Notes: a model not told the origin generated them from the letters alone. 63,472 bases of DNA from Eubacteriaceae bacterium (GCA_029012125.1 JAQXLM010000024.1:1-63472), one strand, 5' to 3'; positions 41,774 to 50,493 are shown, counted from the stretch's first letter. Program-made: numbers and translations.

Positions 41774-43207
41774 ATGCGAAGCAATACAAATGAGGCAAAG
41801 CGCAGTAAGAAAAAGGGAAAGCTTTCTGCATGGTTCAACAGAAAGAAGACATGGCAGAAGGTGCTTATAATCGCCATGATCGTTGTTCTGATTCTGGTTA
41901 CTGCAATAGGCGGTTATGCGCTGTTCCAGTACAGCAAGATCAACAGGATGGATCTAAGCGATGAGGAACTGTCCTGTGTAGACGTAGACGGATACCTGAA
42001 CATACTTTTACTGGGTGTAGACAGCAGAAATATGGATGACATAAGCGGCACCGGCGCGGATGCAATCATGATACTGAGCCTGAAGGAAGAAACAGGAGAG
42101 ATAACCCTGACATCCATCTACAGAGATACATACCTGAAGATGGCTGATTCCGATAACTGCTACAAGATTACCGACATCAACAGAGCAGGAGGCCCGGAGG
42201 CACTGATAAAAACGCTGAACCAGGCAATGGACCTGAATATCAGCAAATATGCGGTTGTTAATTTCAAGGCTGTATCCGACCTTGTAAATGCTGTGGGAGG
42301 AATCACAGTAGATGTAGAGGATTATGAAATCGAACAGCTTAACAAATACACCAAACAGACTGCCTACAATATAGGTCAGGATGACTATCAGCTTGTTACT
42401 CAGCCGGGAGAACAGACTCTGGAGGGAGTGCAGGCAGTATCCTACGGAAGAATACGTAAGGGCGTAGGTGACGATTTCAAGAGAACCGAAAGAATGAGAA
42501 TTGTAATCAACCTGGTTCTGGATAAGCTTAAGCTGAACGACATCAAGCAGCTGAACGGCATTATGAATGCGGTACTGCCTAATGTTCAGACTAACATGAA
42601 GATGAGAGATATGCTTATTCTTGCATCAAAGTTGACAAATTTCACGATAACCAAGGGTGACGGATGGCCATATGAAGTTACCACCGGTATGCTTGGCGGT
42701 ATTTCATATGTATTTGCAACGGATCTTGAAGAGAATGTAAAGCAGCTTCACGAAAAAATCTTCGGAAGAGAAGGCTATGATCCGACTCAGACTGTAAAGG
42801 ATATTTCTGCACTGCTGAACGCAAACAGAAGTGGCGCAGCCAATCAGCAGGTTGTAGACCCTCAGGAAGAAGCAAATAAGGATGACCCTACACCTAACAA
42901 GAATAGCGGCACATCCACTTCAGGTCAGAAGTCAGATTCCCAAAACAGTAACAGCTCAGACTCAAACAAAAATACAAACAAGGATACAAATAAGAACAAT
43001 AACAATAACAATAATAGCTCATCTGACGGTAATAAGGATAACAACAACCCATCAACGGAGCCGGAAACTCCGGGAACAGATGAACCTGCAGAACCGGAAA
43101 CTCCGGGAACAGATGAACCTGAACCGTCAAATCCTGACACACCTGATACTCCTGAAACTCCGGATCCGGATGGAGGAGATTCCACGGGTGAAGGCTCAGG
43201 AGAATAA
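41774..43207 (+). CDS. LytR-CpsA-Psr (LCP) family ligase
   Basis: A 477-residue membrane-anchored protein. A basic cytoplasmic start and one helix (about residues 35-57) are followed by the LCP domain (YLNILLLGVDSRNM, IMILSLKEETGEITLTSIYRDTYL, NRAGGPEALIKTL, GGITVDVEDYE, with catalytic Arg residues). LCP proteins ligate teichoic acid or polysaccharide from a lipid carrier to peptidoglycan. The last 100 residues are low-complexity: an Asn/Ser-rich stretch, then Pro/Glu/Thr repeats (PETPGTDEPAE), probably spanning the wall. It completes the teichoic-acid-like cluster. Confidence 0.93.
   Translation: MRSNTNEAKRSKKKGKLSAWFNRKKTWQKVLIIAMIVVLILVTAIGGYALFQYSKINRMDLSDEELSCVDVDGYLNILLLGVDSRNMDDISGTGADAIMILSLKEETGEITLTSIYRDTYLKMADSDNCYKITDINRAGGPEALIKTLNQAMDLNISKYAVVNFKAVSDLVNAVGGITVDVEDYEIEQLNKYTKQTAYNIGQDDYQLVTQPGEQTLEGVQAVSYGRIRKGVGDDFKRTERMRIVINLVLDKLKLNDIKQLNGIMNAVLPNVQTNMKMRDMLILASKLTNFTITKGDGWPYEVTTGMLGGISYVFATDLEENVKQLHEKIFGREGYDPTQTVKDISALLNANRSGAANQQVVDPQEEANKDDPTPNKNSGTSTSGQKSDSQNSNSSDSNKNTNKDTNKNNNNNNNSSSDGNKDNNNPSTEPETPGTDEPAEPETPGTDEPEPSNPDTPDTPETPDPDGGDSTGEGSGE
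43061..43121 (+). repeat. 33-bp tandem repeat in the LCP gene
   Basis: Two direct copies of a 33-bp unit begin at 43061 and 43094; the first 28 bases (starting CCGGAAACTCCGGGAACAG) are identical. They encode PETPGTDEP-type repeats. Copy number could vary between strains. Confidence 0.85.
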
Positions 43208-43258
43208 CAGAAACGTATAGAAAAAATCAATATATAGATAGAAGGTAGGAAAAGTATT

Positions 43259-45004
43259 ATGGCAAAGGAAAAAATCAATTTTGAAGATGAACAGGTGAGA
43301 CTGAGATACAGACATACAGCCTCCCACGTAATGGCACAGGCAATCAAGAATCTATGGCCGGAAGCAAAACTGGCAATCGGACCGGCAATCGATAACGGAT
43401 TCTATTATGATATCGATATGGAACACAAGCTGTCCGACCAGGATTTACTGAAAATCCAAAAGGAAATGAAGAAGGTTATCAATGCAAACCACAAGCTGGA
43501 AAGATTCGAGCTTCCAAGAGAAGAGGCTGTTGCTTTCATGGCTGAGAGAAATGAAGACTATAAGGTTGAACTGATTAATGACCTTCCTGAAGATGCTATC
43601 ATTTCATTCTATAAGCAGGGTGATTTTGTTGACCTTTGTGCCGGACCTCACATGGAATCCACGGGCCAGATCAAAGCTGTAAAGCTTATGAGTGTTGCAG
43701 GTGCATACTGGAGAGGAGATGAGCACAACAAGATGCTTCAGAGAATCTACGGTACAGCGTTCCCAACTCAGGAAGAACTGGATGAATACATCAACAGACT
43801 GGAAGAAGCCAAGAAGAGAGACCATCGTAAGATAGGAAAGGAAATGGATCTGTTCGCTATTTTCGAAGAAGGTCCCGGATTCCCGTTCTTCATGCCTAAG
43901 GGTATGATCATCAGAAACGAACTGGAGAACTTCTGGAGAGCTGAGCACAGAAAGAGAGGATACGAAGAAATTAAGACTCCTCTTATCATGAATGAACAGC
44001 TTTGGAGAACATCAGGTCACTGGGATCATTATAAAGATAACATGTACTTTACAAAGATTGACGAAGGAGACTATGCTATTAAACCGATGAACTGCCCGGG
44101 TTCAATGCTTTGTTACAAGAGAAAGATGTGGTCCTACAGAGACTTTCCAATCAGAATGGGAGAACTGGGTCAGGTACACAGACACGAACTGTCAGGTGCT
44201 TTACACGGCCTGATGAGAGTAAGAACCTTCACACAGGACGATGCTCACATTTTCATGCTTCCTGAACAGATAAAGGATGAAATCGTAGGAGTAGCTAAGT
44301 TCATCGATGATGTTTACAGCATGTTCGGATTTAAATACCATATTGAGCTTTCAACAAGACCAGAAGACTCCATGGGAACTGACGAAGAATGGGAAATGGC
44401 AGAAGATGCTCTTAGAGGTGCCATGGAAGAACTGGGTGTTCCTTACGTAGTTAACGAAGGAGACGGTGCCTTCTACGGCCCTAAGCTGGACTTCCATCTG
44501 GAAGATTCCATCGGCAGAACATGGCAGTGCGGAACTATCCAGCTGGATATGCAGATGCCACAGAGATTCGACCTGACATATGTGGGATCAGACAACGAAA
44601 AGCACAGACCTATCATGATTCACCGTGTTATCTTTGGTTCAATTGAAAGATTTATCGGAATCCTGACAGAACACTTTGCAGGTAAATTCCCTCTATGGCT
44701 GGCACCTGTACAGGTTAAGCTGTTAACAGTTGCTGAAGCATTCAGTGATTATGCCAAGGAACTGGCTGCTGAGCTGGAAGAACAGGGAATCCGTGTTGAA
44801 CTGGATATCAGAAACGAGAAAATCGGATATAAGCTGAGAGAAGCAAGAAATGAAAGAGTATCCTATATCTGCGTTATCGGAGAAAAGGAAGCAACTGCAA
44901 AAACTGTTTCCGTTCGTTCCAACAAGGTAGGCGATTTAGGTGAAATGTCATTCGAAGATTTCAAAGCTAAGCTTGTAGAAGAAATCAGAACGAAGGCAAT
45001 GTAA
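43259..45004 (+). CDS. thrS: Threonyl-tRNA synthetase lacking the TGS domain
   Basis: A 581-residue class II synthetase charging tRNA-Thr. The editing (N2) domain is intact: RYRHTASHVMAQAIKNLWP with HxxxH, and DFVDLCAGPHMESTGQ with the zinc-type Cys/His residues. The catalytic core has MNCPGSMLCYKRKMWSYRDFP and the C-terminal anticodon domain is complete. The first about 60 residues of normal ThrS (the TGS domain; usual length about 640) are missing, and no in-frame upstream coding replaces them. No T-box leader fits in the 51-bp gap upstream. A ribosome site AAGGTAGG precedes the ATG. Confidence 0.95.
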   Translation: MAKEKINFEDEQVRLRYRHTASHVMAQAIKNLWPEAKLAIGPAIDNGFYYDIDMEHKLSDQDLLKIQKEMKKVINANHKLERFELPREEAVAFMAERNEDYKVELINDLPEDAIISFYKQGDFVDLCAGPHMESTGQIKAVKLMSVAGAYWRGDEHNKMLQRIYGTAFPTQEELDEYINRLEEAKKRDHRKIGKEMDLFAIFEEGPGFPFFMPKGMIIRNELENFWRAEHRKRGYEEIKTPLIMNEQLWRTSGHWDHYKDNMYFTKIDEGDYAIKPMNCPGSMLCYKRKMWSYRDFPIRMGELGQVHRHELSGALHGLMRVRTFTQDDAHIFMLPEQIKDEIVGVAKFIDDVYSMFGFKYHIELSTRPEDSMGTDEEWEMAEDALRGAMEELGVPYVVNEGDGAFYGPKLDFHLEDSIGRTWQCGTIQLDMQMPQRFDLTYVGSDNEKHRPIMIHRVIFGSIERFIGILTEHFAGKFPLWLAPVQVKLLTVAEAFSDYAKELAAELEEQGIRVELDIRNEKIGYKLREARNERVSYICVIGEKEATAKTVSVRSNKVGDLGEMSFEDFKAKLVEEIRTKAM

Positions 45005-45026
45005 TTGAATATCAAAGCAAACAAAG

Positions 45027-45060
45027 AGGCTTGGTCGGTTTATTCGACCAAGCCTTTTAC
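45027..45060 (+). terminator. Terminator after thrS
   Basis: A perfect 11-bp stem AGGCTTGGTCG / CGACCAAGCCT with loop GTTTATT, followed by TTTT. The loop contains the stop codon of the convergent flavoprotein gene, so it may serve both strands. Confidence 0.88.
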
Positions 45061-46230
45061 GCTTTCAGCAGCAGCCATGGCTGATGAATATGCAAACTGA
45101 AGGTTATATCCTCCGGTATCTCCGTCAATGTCCAGACATTCGCCTATGGCAAAGATTCCCCGATGTTTTTTCAGCGCCATTGTCTTAAGGTTTACCTCTG
45201 ACAGGTCTATACCACCGGCAGTAGCCATAGCCGAATTAAAGCCACCGGCAGATTTCACAGTGTAGGAATCGGCAGTCAGCCTTTGTGCGATGGCCTTAGT
45301 CTTGCTCTGGCAGGCATTACATACTGTGGCCACAAAAGCCTTTGGAAGGTTAAACTCAGAAGCAACGATACCCGGCAGTGCAGCCTTGCTGTTTCGACAT
45401 GCTTCTGAAATTCTCTCAGACGCCAGGGGAGCACTTAAAGGATGGAGATAGTTAATCTCTATTCTCTGCCCGTTTTCCATATATCTTGAATTGTTGATTA
45501 TCACCGGACCTGAAAAACTCTGATGCGTAAGTAGAAGATCCCCTCCTTCGCTTTGGAATACTTTTTTATCATTATTCCAAAGAGATATAGCCGCATTTGT
45601 GAAGGATATTCCCGAAAGCTCAGTATAGGGATAGTCATATACCTTTGCCGGAGAAAGACTTGGCTTCAATGTGGTTATTTTCAGTGAAAGTGACTTCTGA
45701 AGCACCTTGAAAAAACTTCCGTCAGAGCCTGTGGCAGGATAGGAACAGCCTCCTGTTGCAATAATTACAACCCTGCAGCTGAAGGTTTCTTCAGGGGTAT
45801 GGAGGATCCAGAAATCACCTGAACTGTCTATACTCATAACTTCCGCATCTGTTCTAAGGGTAAAATGATTGCATTCAGCCCTTGTAAGCAGCATTCTCTG
45901 TATTTCCCCTGCGTCCATGGATGCAGGAAACACCTTTCCATCCTCACGGGTAATGGTTTCAACCCCGTTTTCTCTCAGAAAATCAATCAAAGCGGTATTA
46001 CTGTATCTGTACAGACAGCTTCTGATTTTTCCGCCATGGGAACCGTAATGCTTTACATATTCCTTAATATCTCCACTGTGAGTTATATTGCATTGACCTC
46101 CGCCACTCATAAGAAGCTTGGAAGCAGGTTTATGGGTCTTTTCAAGTATGAGGCCTCTGTTGACTTTGATACCGGAAGCGGCAAAAAGACCGGCTGCACC
46201 GGCACCTATTATTATACAGTCGTAAATCAT
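45040..46230 (-). CDS. NAD(P)/FAD-dependent oxidoreductase, HI0933/YhiN family
   Basis: A 396-residue flavoprotein. The N-terminal FAD-binding motif is DCIIIGAGAAGLFAASGI, followed by LLMSGGGQCNITH, and the C-terminal FAD site is GIFAIGECLDIDGDTGGYNLQ. This fits the HI0933-like (aminoacetone oxidase family) group, whose physiological role is mostly unknown. The ribosome site is AAGGAG. It is convergent with thrS and divergent from the YczE-like gene, with overlapping promoters. Confidence 0.9.
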   Translation of the reverse strand: MIYDCIIIGAGAAGLFAASGIKVNRGLILEKTHKPASKLLMSGGGQCNITHSGDIKEYVKHYGSHGGKIRSCLYRYSNTALIDFLRENGVETITREDGKVFPASMDAGEIQRMLLTRAECNHFTLRTDAEVMSIDSSGDFWILHTPEETFSCRVVIIATGGCSYPATGSDGSFFKVLQKSLSLKITTLKPSLSPAKVYDYPYTELSGISFTNAAISLWNNDKKVFQSEGGDLLLTHQSFSGPVIINNSRYMENGQRIEINYLHPLSAPLASERISEACRNSKAALPGIVASEFNLPKAFVATVCNACQSKTKAIAQRLTADSYTVKSAGGFNSAMATAGGIDLSEVNLKTMALKKHRGIFAIGECLDIDGDTGGYNLQFAYSSAMAAAESVKGLVE

Positions 46231-46260
46231 TCTAATCTCCTTGAGTAATCTGCAATTTGG

Positions 46261-46289
46261 ATTATATCATAAACTGTACATTTCGACAA
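46261..46289 (-). promoter_or_regulatory. Promoter of the HI0933-family gene
   Basis: Minus strand: TTGTCG (46284-46289), 17-bp spacer, perfect TATAAT (46261-46266), about 30 bp from the start codon at 46230. Confidence 0.75.
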
Positions 46290-46303
46290 AATTAGTGTAT
46301 AAT
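46275..46303 (+). promoter_or_regulatory. Promoter of the YczE-like gene, overlapping the divergent one
   Basis: TGTACA (46275-46280), 17-bp spacer, perfect TATAAT (46298-46303). Its -35 box lies within the spacer of the divergent promoter. Confidence 0.6.
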
Positions 46304-46335
46304 ATTTCGTAACTTTTTTTCGGAAAGGAAGTAAT

Positions 46336-46992
46336 ATGGAGAAGAAGGAACTGACAAGAAGATATCTGCTTTTTATCGTCAGTTTGTTTATAAGTGCACT
46401 GGGTATTGCAATTACCAAGAGGGGAGAACTGGGGGTTTCACCTGTATCTTCAGTGGCAAATATCATGAGCATCAGATTTGACGTGTTGTCCATGGGCAGC
46501 TGGCTGATAATATGGAATTGTGTTCTGCTGGTGGGACAAGTAATAATTCTGAGAAGGGATTTTAAACTGATGCAGCTGCTTCAGATACCACTGTCATTTT
46601 TATTCGGGTGGTTTACAGATATCGGAATGTTAATGGCAGCTCATGTACCGGCTGAACTGTATCCTGTTCGAATACTGCTGGTTTTGACGGGCACCTTTGT
46701 GCTGGGATTCGGCATTAGTCTGGCAGTTGTGGCCAACGTAATAATGAATTCAGGGGAGGCTTTTGTTAAAGCTGTTTCGGACAAGACACACTTCCAGTTC
46801 GGAAACGTGAAAATTGGTTTTGACATAACCTGCGTAACACTTGCAATTGTACTGTCCCTGGTATTTTTCAAGGGCAGTGTAGTGGGAACACGTGAAGGCA
46901 CGTTAATTGCGGCAGTGCTTACGGGAGTTGCGGTAAAGCTGTTCACAAGATTAACAGGGGACGGAGTAAAAAAGCTTCTTAAGCTGAACTGA
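46336..46992 (+). CDS. YczE/YitT-like integral membrane protein (DUF6198)
   Basis: A 218-residue membrane protein with five predicted helices. The opening RRYLLFIVSLFISALGIAIT followed by KRGELGVSPVSSV is typical of YczE-like proteins. Their function is unresolved; Bacillus YczE affects antibiotic production post-transcriptionally. Ribosome site GGAAAGGAAG is good. The next gene, sppA, lies 46 bp downstream. Confidence 0.82.
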   Translation: MEKKELTRRYLLFIVSLFISALGIAITKRGELGVSPVSSVANIMSIRFDVLSMGSWLIIWNCVLLVGQVIILRRDFKLMQLLQIPLSFLFGWFTDIGMLMAAHVPAELYPVRILLVLTGTFVLGFGISLAVVANVIMNSGEAFVKAVSDKTHFQFGNVKIGFDITCVTLAIVLSLVFFKGSVVGTREGTLIAAVLTGVAVKLFTRLTGDGVKKLLKLN

Positions 46993-47038
46993 CCTAACCC
47001 TTTGATCATACATATGGGAAGAGAGAAAGGAGATTTTT

Positions 47039-48082
47039 ATGGATCAGGATAACAAGAAAAACGTTTATACATATGATCCCGAACAGATTCACAAAGAAGC
47101 TGCACCAAAGAAAGGTGGATGGAAGAAGGGACTGTTAATCTGCGTCCTTATCATCTGCATCTTTGTCGTAGCAGGAATAGGATTTGATTTACTGGACTTT
47201 TCGGTAAACATTTTTTCCGGTGGAAACAGTAACAGTAGTCAGTATGAATACAGCGATAGCTACATCGGCGTGCTGCCTATTCACGGCACCATCGGAGAAA
47301 GCGAAGGAGAATACGACCACACCTGGCTGCTGGAGAGAATCGAGCAGATGGCAGAGGATGATGAAAACAAGGGACTGATGCTGAGTATTGATACACCGGG
47401 TGGTGCGGTTTATGAAACTGACGAACTGTATTTTGCAATTAAGGAATATCAGAAAACGGGAAAACCTGTTTATTCCTACATGGAATCTATGGCTGCATCA
47501 GGAGGATATTACATTTCAGCGCCTTGTGATAAAATATATGCCAACCGGAACTGCTGGACCGGATCAATCGGTGTAACCATAGGAACTCTGTATGACGTAT
47601 CAGGTTTCCTGGAAAAGGCGGGCATTAAAACCGTAACCATCACATCAGGTGCCAACAAGGCAATGGGTAGTTCTGTGGATCCTTTGACCTCCGAGCAGAA
47701 GGAAATATTCCAGTCTCTTGTAGATGAGGCATATGAACAGTTTGTAGGTATAGTTGCAGAGGGAAGAAATATGGATATCAAAGCTGTCAAGAAGCTGGCT
47801 GACGGCAGAATCTACACTGCTGCCCAGGCGGAAAAGGAAGGTCTTATAGATGGAATCGCTTCCCGGGAAGATGCTTTGAAGATGATGATGCAGGATTGTA
47901 AACTCCAGGACTGCGAGACAGAATATATTGAATACGAGCCTCCTGTGAGCTGGCGTTCAGTACTTGACTTTGTGACTGAACTGAAGAATGGTAAGGTTTC
48001 AGGAGAGTATGAACAGCTGATGAAGATTCTTGATGAGAACAATAAATTTGCAATCACATATATGGCACAGATCGAAAGATAG
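47039..48082 (+). CDS. sppA: Signal peptide peptidase SppA
   Basis: A 347-residue membrane-anchored serine protease (S49 family) of the short single-domain type. A helix at about residues 30-52 anchors it, and the catalytic domain faces outside. Motifs are IDTPGGAVYETDELYFAI, the nucleophile in MESMAASGGYYISAP, GSIGVTIG, and the general-base Lys in TSGANKAMGSS. It digests leftover signal peptides and membrane debris. GAAAGGAG precedes the ATG. Confidence 0.94.
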   Translation: MDQDNKKNVYTYDPEQIHKEAAPKKGGWKKGLLICVLIICIFVVAGIGFDLLDFSVNIFSGGNSNSSQYEYSDSYIGVLPIHGTIGESEGEYDHTWLLERIEQMAEDDENKGLMLSIDTPGGAVYETDELYFAIKEYQKTGKPVYSYMESMAASGGYYISAPCDKIYANRNCWTGSIGVTIGTLYDVSGFLEKAGIKTVTITSGANKAMGSSVDPLTSEQKEIFQSLVDEAYEQFVGIVAEGRNMDIKAVKKLADGRIYTAAQAEKEGLIDGIASREDALKMMMQDCKLQDCETEYIEYEPPVSWRSVLDFVTELKNGKVSGEYEQLMKILDENNKFAITYMAQIER

Positions 48083-48118
48083 CAGGCAGGTATAGACCAT
48101 CATTAAAATACGAAAAAT

Positions 48119-48156
48119 ATTATGGCTGTTAAGGAAAAAACCTTGACAGCCATAAT
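48119..48156 (+). other. 16-bp inverted repeat between sppA and ylxM
   Basis: ATTATGGCTGTTAAGG (48119-48134) pairs with CCTTGACAGCCATAAT (48141-48156) with one G-U pair and loop AAAAAA. No T-run follows on the plus strand, but on the minus strand the loop gives T6. The right arm contains the ylxM -35 box. Confidence 0.75.
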
Positions 48157-48171
48157 GCGTTATGTTATCAT
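48143..48171 (+). promoter_or_regulatory. Promoter of ylxM-ffh and the translation cluster
   Basis: Perfect TTGACA (48143-48148), 17-bp spacer, TATCAT (48166-48171). The predicted start (about 48178-48179) falls within a few bases of the ylxM ATG at 48182, leaving almost no leader. Confidence 0.78.
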
Positions 48172-48181
48172 ATCATCTGTT

Positions 48182-48538
48182 ATGATAGATAAGATTACGG
48201 AAGCCAGCCTTCTGTACGATTTCTACGGACAGCTTCTGAGTAAGAGAAAACAGGAAGTCATGGAGCTTTACCATGAGGAAAACCTTTCTCTTGCAGAGAT
48301 TGCCGAAGAGTTCGGTATTTCCAGAGCAGCTGTTCACGATTCTTTGAAATCAGCAGAAAAAGCCCTGGCTCAATACGAAGAAAAGCTGGGTCTTGTAAAC
48401 AAGTTTGTAAAGTCAAGTGAGGCAATCAGTCACATAGACAGGGCAATCGACAGGCTGATTGAAAACTACGGACATAAGGACGAGGGACTGGCAAGAGAAC
48501 TTGAAACGATTAAAACTGTAATTAATAGTCTGGAGTAG
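48182..48538 (+). CDS. ylxM: YlxM-type helix-turn-helix SRP accessory protein
   Basis: A 118-residue protein with a sigma-factor-like helix-turn-helix (LSLAEIAEEFGISRAAVHDSLKSAEKAL). YlxM genes sit before ffh in Firmicutes, and Streptococcus YlxM binds SRP RNA and Ffh. The frame is open from 48122, but homologues begin just before LLYDFYG, and the -35/-10 boxes lie in that extension, so ATG 48182 is chosen. No ribosome site precedes this ATG, which suggests a leaderless or near-leaderless message. ffh follows 4 bp later. Confidence 0.88.
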   Translation: MIDKITEASLLYDFYGQLLSKRKQEVMELYHEENLSLAEIAEEFGISRAAVHDSLKSAEKALAQYEEKLGLVNKFVKSSEAISHIDRAIDRLIENYGHKDEGLARELETIKTVINSLE

Positions 48539-48542
48539 ATTT

Positions 48543-49883
48543 ATGGCATTTGAAAGCTTAGCAGACAAGCTGCAAGGTGCATTTAAAAAGCTTAAAGGAA
48601 AGGGAGTTCTTACCGAGGCAGACATTAATGAAGCCATGAGAGAGGTAAAACTTGCACTTCTGGAAGCGGACGTAAACTTCAAGGTTGTAAAAGGCTTTGT
48701 TAACGACGTTAAGGAAAAGTGTATGGGCTCCCAGGTCCTTGAAAGTCTTACACCTTCACAGCAGATTATAAAAATTGTAAATCAGGAGCTCATCGAACTG
48801 ATGGGCGGCACCAACAGCAAGCTGACATACTCACCGTCAGGTTTCACAACCCTTATGATGGTAGGTCTTCAGGGTACAGGTAAGACAACCACCTGCGGAA
48901 AGCTTGCAAACTACCTGAAGCAGCACGGAAAGAAACCGATGATGGTTGCCTGCGACATATACAGACCTGCCGCTATTGACCAGCTGGAGGTTGTAGGAAA
49001 GTCTGTAAATGTTCCTGTTTTCACTATGAGGGACAGCAGAGAGCCTGCAAAGATAGCACTGGCTGCCAAGAAAGAGGCAGAGAAGAAAGGCTTTGACGTG
49101 CTCATTGTGGACACAGCCGGACGGCTTCAGATTGATGAGGCTTTGATGGATGAACTTGTAGATATCAAGGGAGCCGTTAAACCTCATGAAATTCTTCTGG
49201 TTGTGGATGCTTTGACAGGTCAGGATGCGGTAAACGTTGCCGAAGGCTTTAATGAGAAGCTGGGAATAGACGGTATCGTAATGACCAAAATGGATGGTGA
49301 CTCCAGAGGTGGTGCCGCACTTTCCGCAAAGAAGGTAACAGGCAAGCCTATTAAGTTTATGGGTACAGGCGAAAAGTTTGACGCTTTGGAACCTTTCCAT
49401 CCTGAACGAATGGCCGGAAGAATTCTGGGCATGGGAGATATGCTTTCACTGATAGAGAAGGCAGAAGCTGCTTTTGACCAGGAAAAGGCTGAAAAACTGG
49501 AAAAGAAACTGAAAAAGAATCAGTTTACACTTGAGGATTTCCTGGACCAGATGGGACAGGTTAAGAATATGGGCGGACTTGGAAAGATTATGGATATGAT
49601 GCCGGGTCTGTCACAGGCGCAGAGGAATGGGCTGGACATTGAAGCCGGAGAAAGGGAATTCCGTCAGATGGAGGCTATCATTCAGTCTATGACCATTGAA
49701 GAGCGCCAAAATCCTAATCTGCTTAATGCTAGCAGGAGAAAGAGAATTGCGGCAGGTTGCGGACAGCCGGTCAGCAAAATCAATAATTTAATCAAGCGTT
49801 ATGAGGAAGTTAAGAAGATGATGAAACAGTTTAACAACCCTAAGGCGCTAAAGAGAAACAAAATGTTCAGAGGTTTATTTTAA
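48543..49883 (+). CDS. ffh: Signal recognition particle protein Ffh
   Basis: A 446-residue SRP GTPase that delivers ribosomes making membrane proteins to the translocon. The N domain is followed by the G domain with G1 GLQGTGKTTTCGKLA, VACDIYRPAAIDQL, DTAGRLQIDEALM and TKMDGDSRGGAALS. The C-terminal M domain is methionine-rich (GLGKIMDMMPGLSQAQ, RKRIAAGCGQPVSKINNLIK) and binds SRP RNA and signal peptides. Length and order after ylxM are canonical. Confidence 0.97.
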   Translation: MAFESLADKLQGAFKKLKGKGVLTEADINEAMREVKLALLEADVNFKVVKGFVNDVKEKCMGSQVLESLTPSQQIIKIVNQELIELMGGTNSKLTYSPSGFTTLMMVGLQGTGKTTTCGKLANYLKQHGKKPMMVACDIYRPAAIDQLEVVGKSVNVPVFTMRDSREPAKIALAAKKEAEKKGFDVLIVDTAGRLQIDEALMDELVDIKGAVKPHEILLVVDALTGQDAVNVAEGFNEKLGIDGIVMTKMDGDSRGGAALSAKKVTGKPIKFMGTGEKFDALEPFHPERMAGRILGMGDMLSLIEKAEAAFDQEKAEKLEKKLKKNQFTLEDFLDQMGQVKNMGGLGKIMDMMPGLSQAQRNGLDIEAGEREFRQMEAIIQSMTIEERQNPNLLNASRRKRIAAGCGQPVSKINNLIKRYEEVKKMMKQFNNPKALKRNKMFRGLF

Positions 49884-49907
49884 TCATTAGTTAAGGAGGA
49901 AACAGTT

Positions 49908-50150
49908 ATGGTAAAGATCAGATTAAAGAGAATGGGAGCTCACAAGAAGCCTTTTTATAGAGTAGTAGTTGCAGATTCCCGTACACAGAGAGATGGTAAG
50001 TTCATCGAGGAAATCGGTTTCTACAACCCACTTACAGAACCACCAACAATCAAGATCGACGATGAAAAGGCTAAGAGATGGCTTTCAAACGGTGCACAGC
50101 CTACAGACGTAGTAAAAGGTCTTTTCAAAAAGAACGGCATCATTGAGTAG
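49908..50150 (+). CDS. rpsP: 30S ribosomal protein S16
   Basis: An 80-residue S16 ([20 protein letters not shown], then [20 protein letters not shown]) with the usual Firmicute length. The ribosome site TTAAGGAGG is strong, as expected for a highly expressed gene. It sits 24 bp after ffh and 20 bp before khpA. Confidence 0.97.
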   Translation: MVKIRLKRMGAHKKPFYRVVVADSRTQRDGKFIEEIGFYNPLTEPPTIKIDDEKAKRWLSNGAQPTDVVKGLFKKNGIIE

Positions 50151-50170
50151 TAGGAAAGCGGTGATACCAA

Positions 50171-50410
50171 GTGACTAAGTTAGTTGAATCTATTGCAAAG
50201 GCACTGGTTGAACATCCTGACCATGTGGTTGTAACAGAGCAGCCCGATAGCCAGGGCAGTGTTTTGCAACTAAGAGTAGCTGCTGACGATATGGGAAAAG
50301 TTATCGGCAAGCAGGGAAGAATAGCGAAAGCTCTTCGTACCGTTGTAAAGGCTGCTGCTACAAAGAGCAACAAAAAAGTAGCGGTAGAAATCCTTTCAGA
50401 AGACGAATAA
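50171..50410 (+). CDS. khpA: KH domain RNA-binding protein KhpA
   Basis: A 79-residue KH protein with the GxxG loop in VIGKQGRIAKALRTVVKAAA. KhpA pairs with KhpB/Jag and affects small RNAs and cell division in Gram-positive bacteria. The start is a GTG at 50171 with GGTGAT upstream as the ribosome site. The position between rpsP and rimM is the standard one. Confidence 0.93.
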   Translation: MTKLVESIAKALVEHPDHVVVTEQPDSQGSVLQLRVAADDMGKVIGKQGRIAKALRTVVKAAATKSNKKVAVEILSEDE

Positions 50411-50424
50411 CATGAATTAAATGA

Positions 50425-50464
50425 GGCACATGGAATAATCATCTGCAATGGTTTTTCATGTGCC
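50425..50464 (+). other. Hairpin between khpA and rimM
   Basis: GGCACATGGAA (50425-50435) pairs with TTTCATGTGCC (50454-50464), one G-U pair, with an 18-nt loop. No T-run follows. It lies in the 83-bp gap before rimM and may adjust expression of rimM-trmD relative to rpsP. Confidence 0.55.
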
Positions 50465-50493
50465 GAATTCGTATAAAAGGCAAAAGGTGAAAA

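Noticed and set aside
43061-43121. A short repeat that might suggest a CRISPR array
   Set aside because: There are only two copies of 33 bp, in direct tandem without spacers and inside the LCP coding frame, encoding Pro/Thr/Glu repeats.
48837-49400. A 187-codon minus-strand open frame inside ffh
   Set aside because: It is antisense to the conserved GTPase domain of Ffh, shows no family motif and has no ribosome site.
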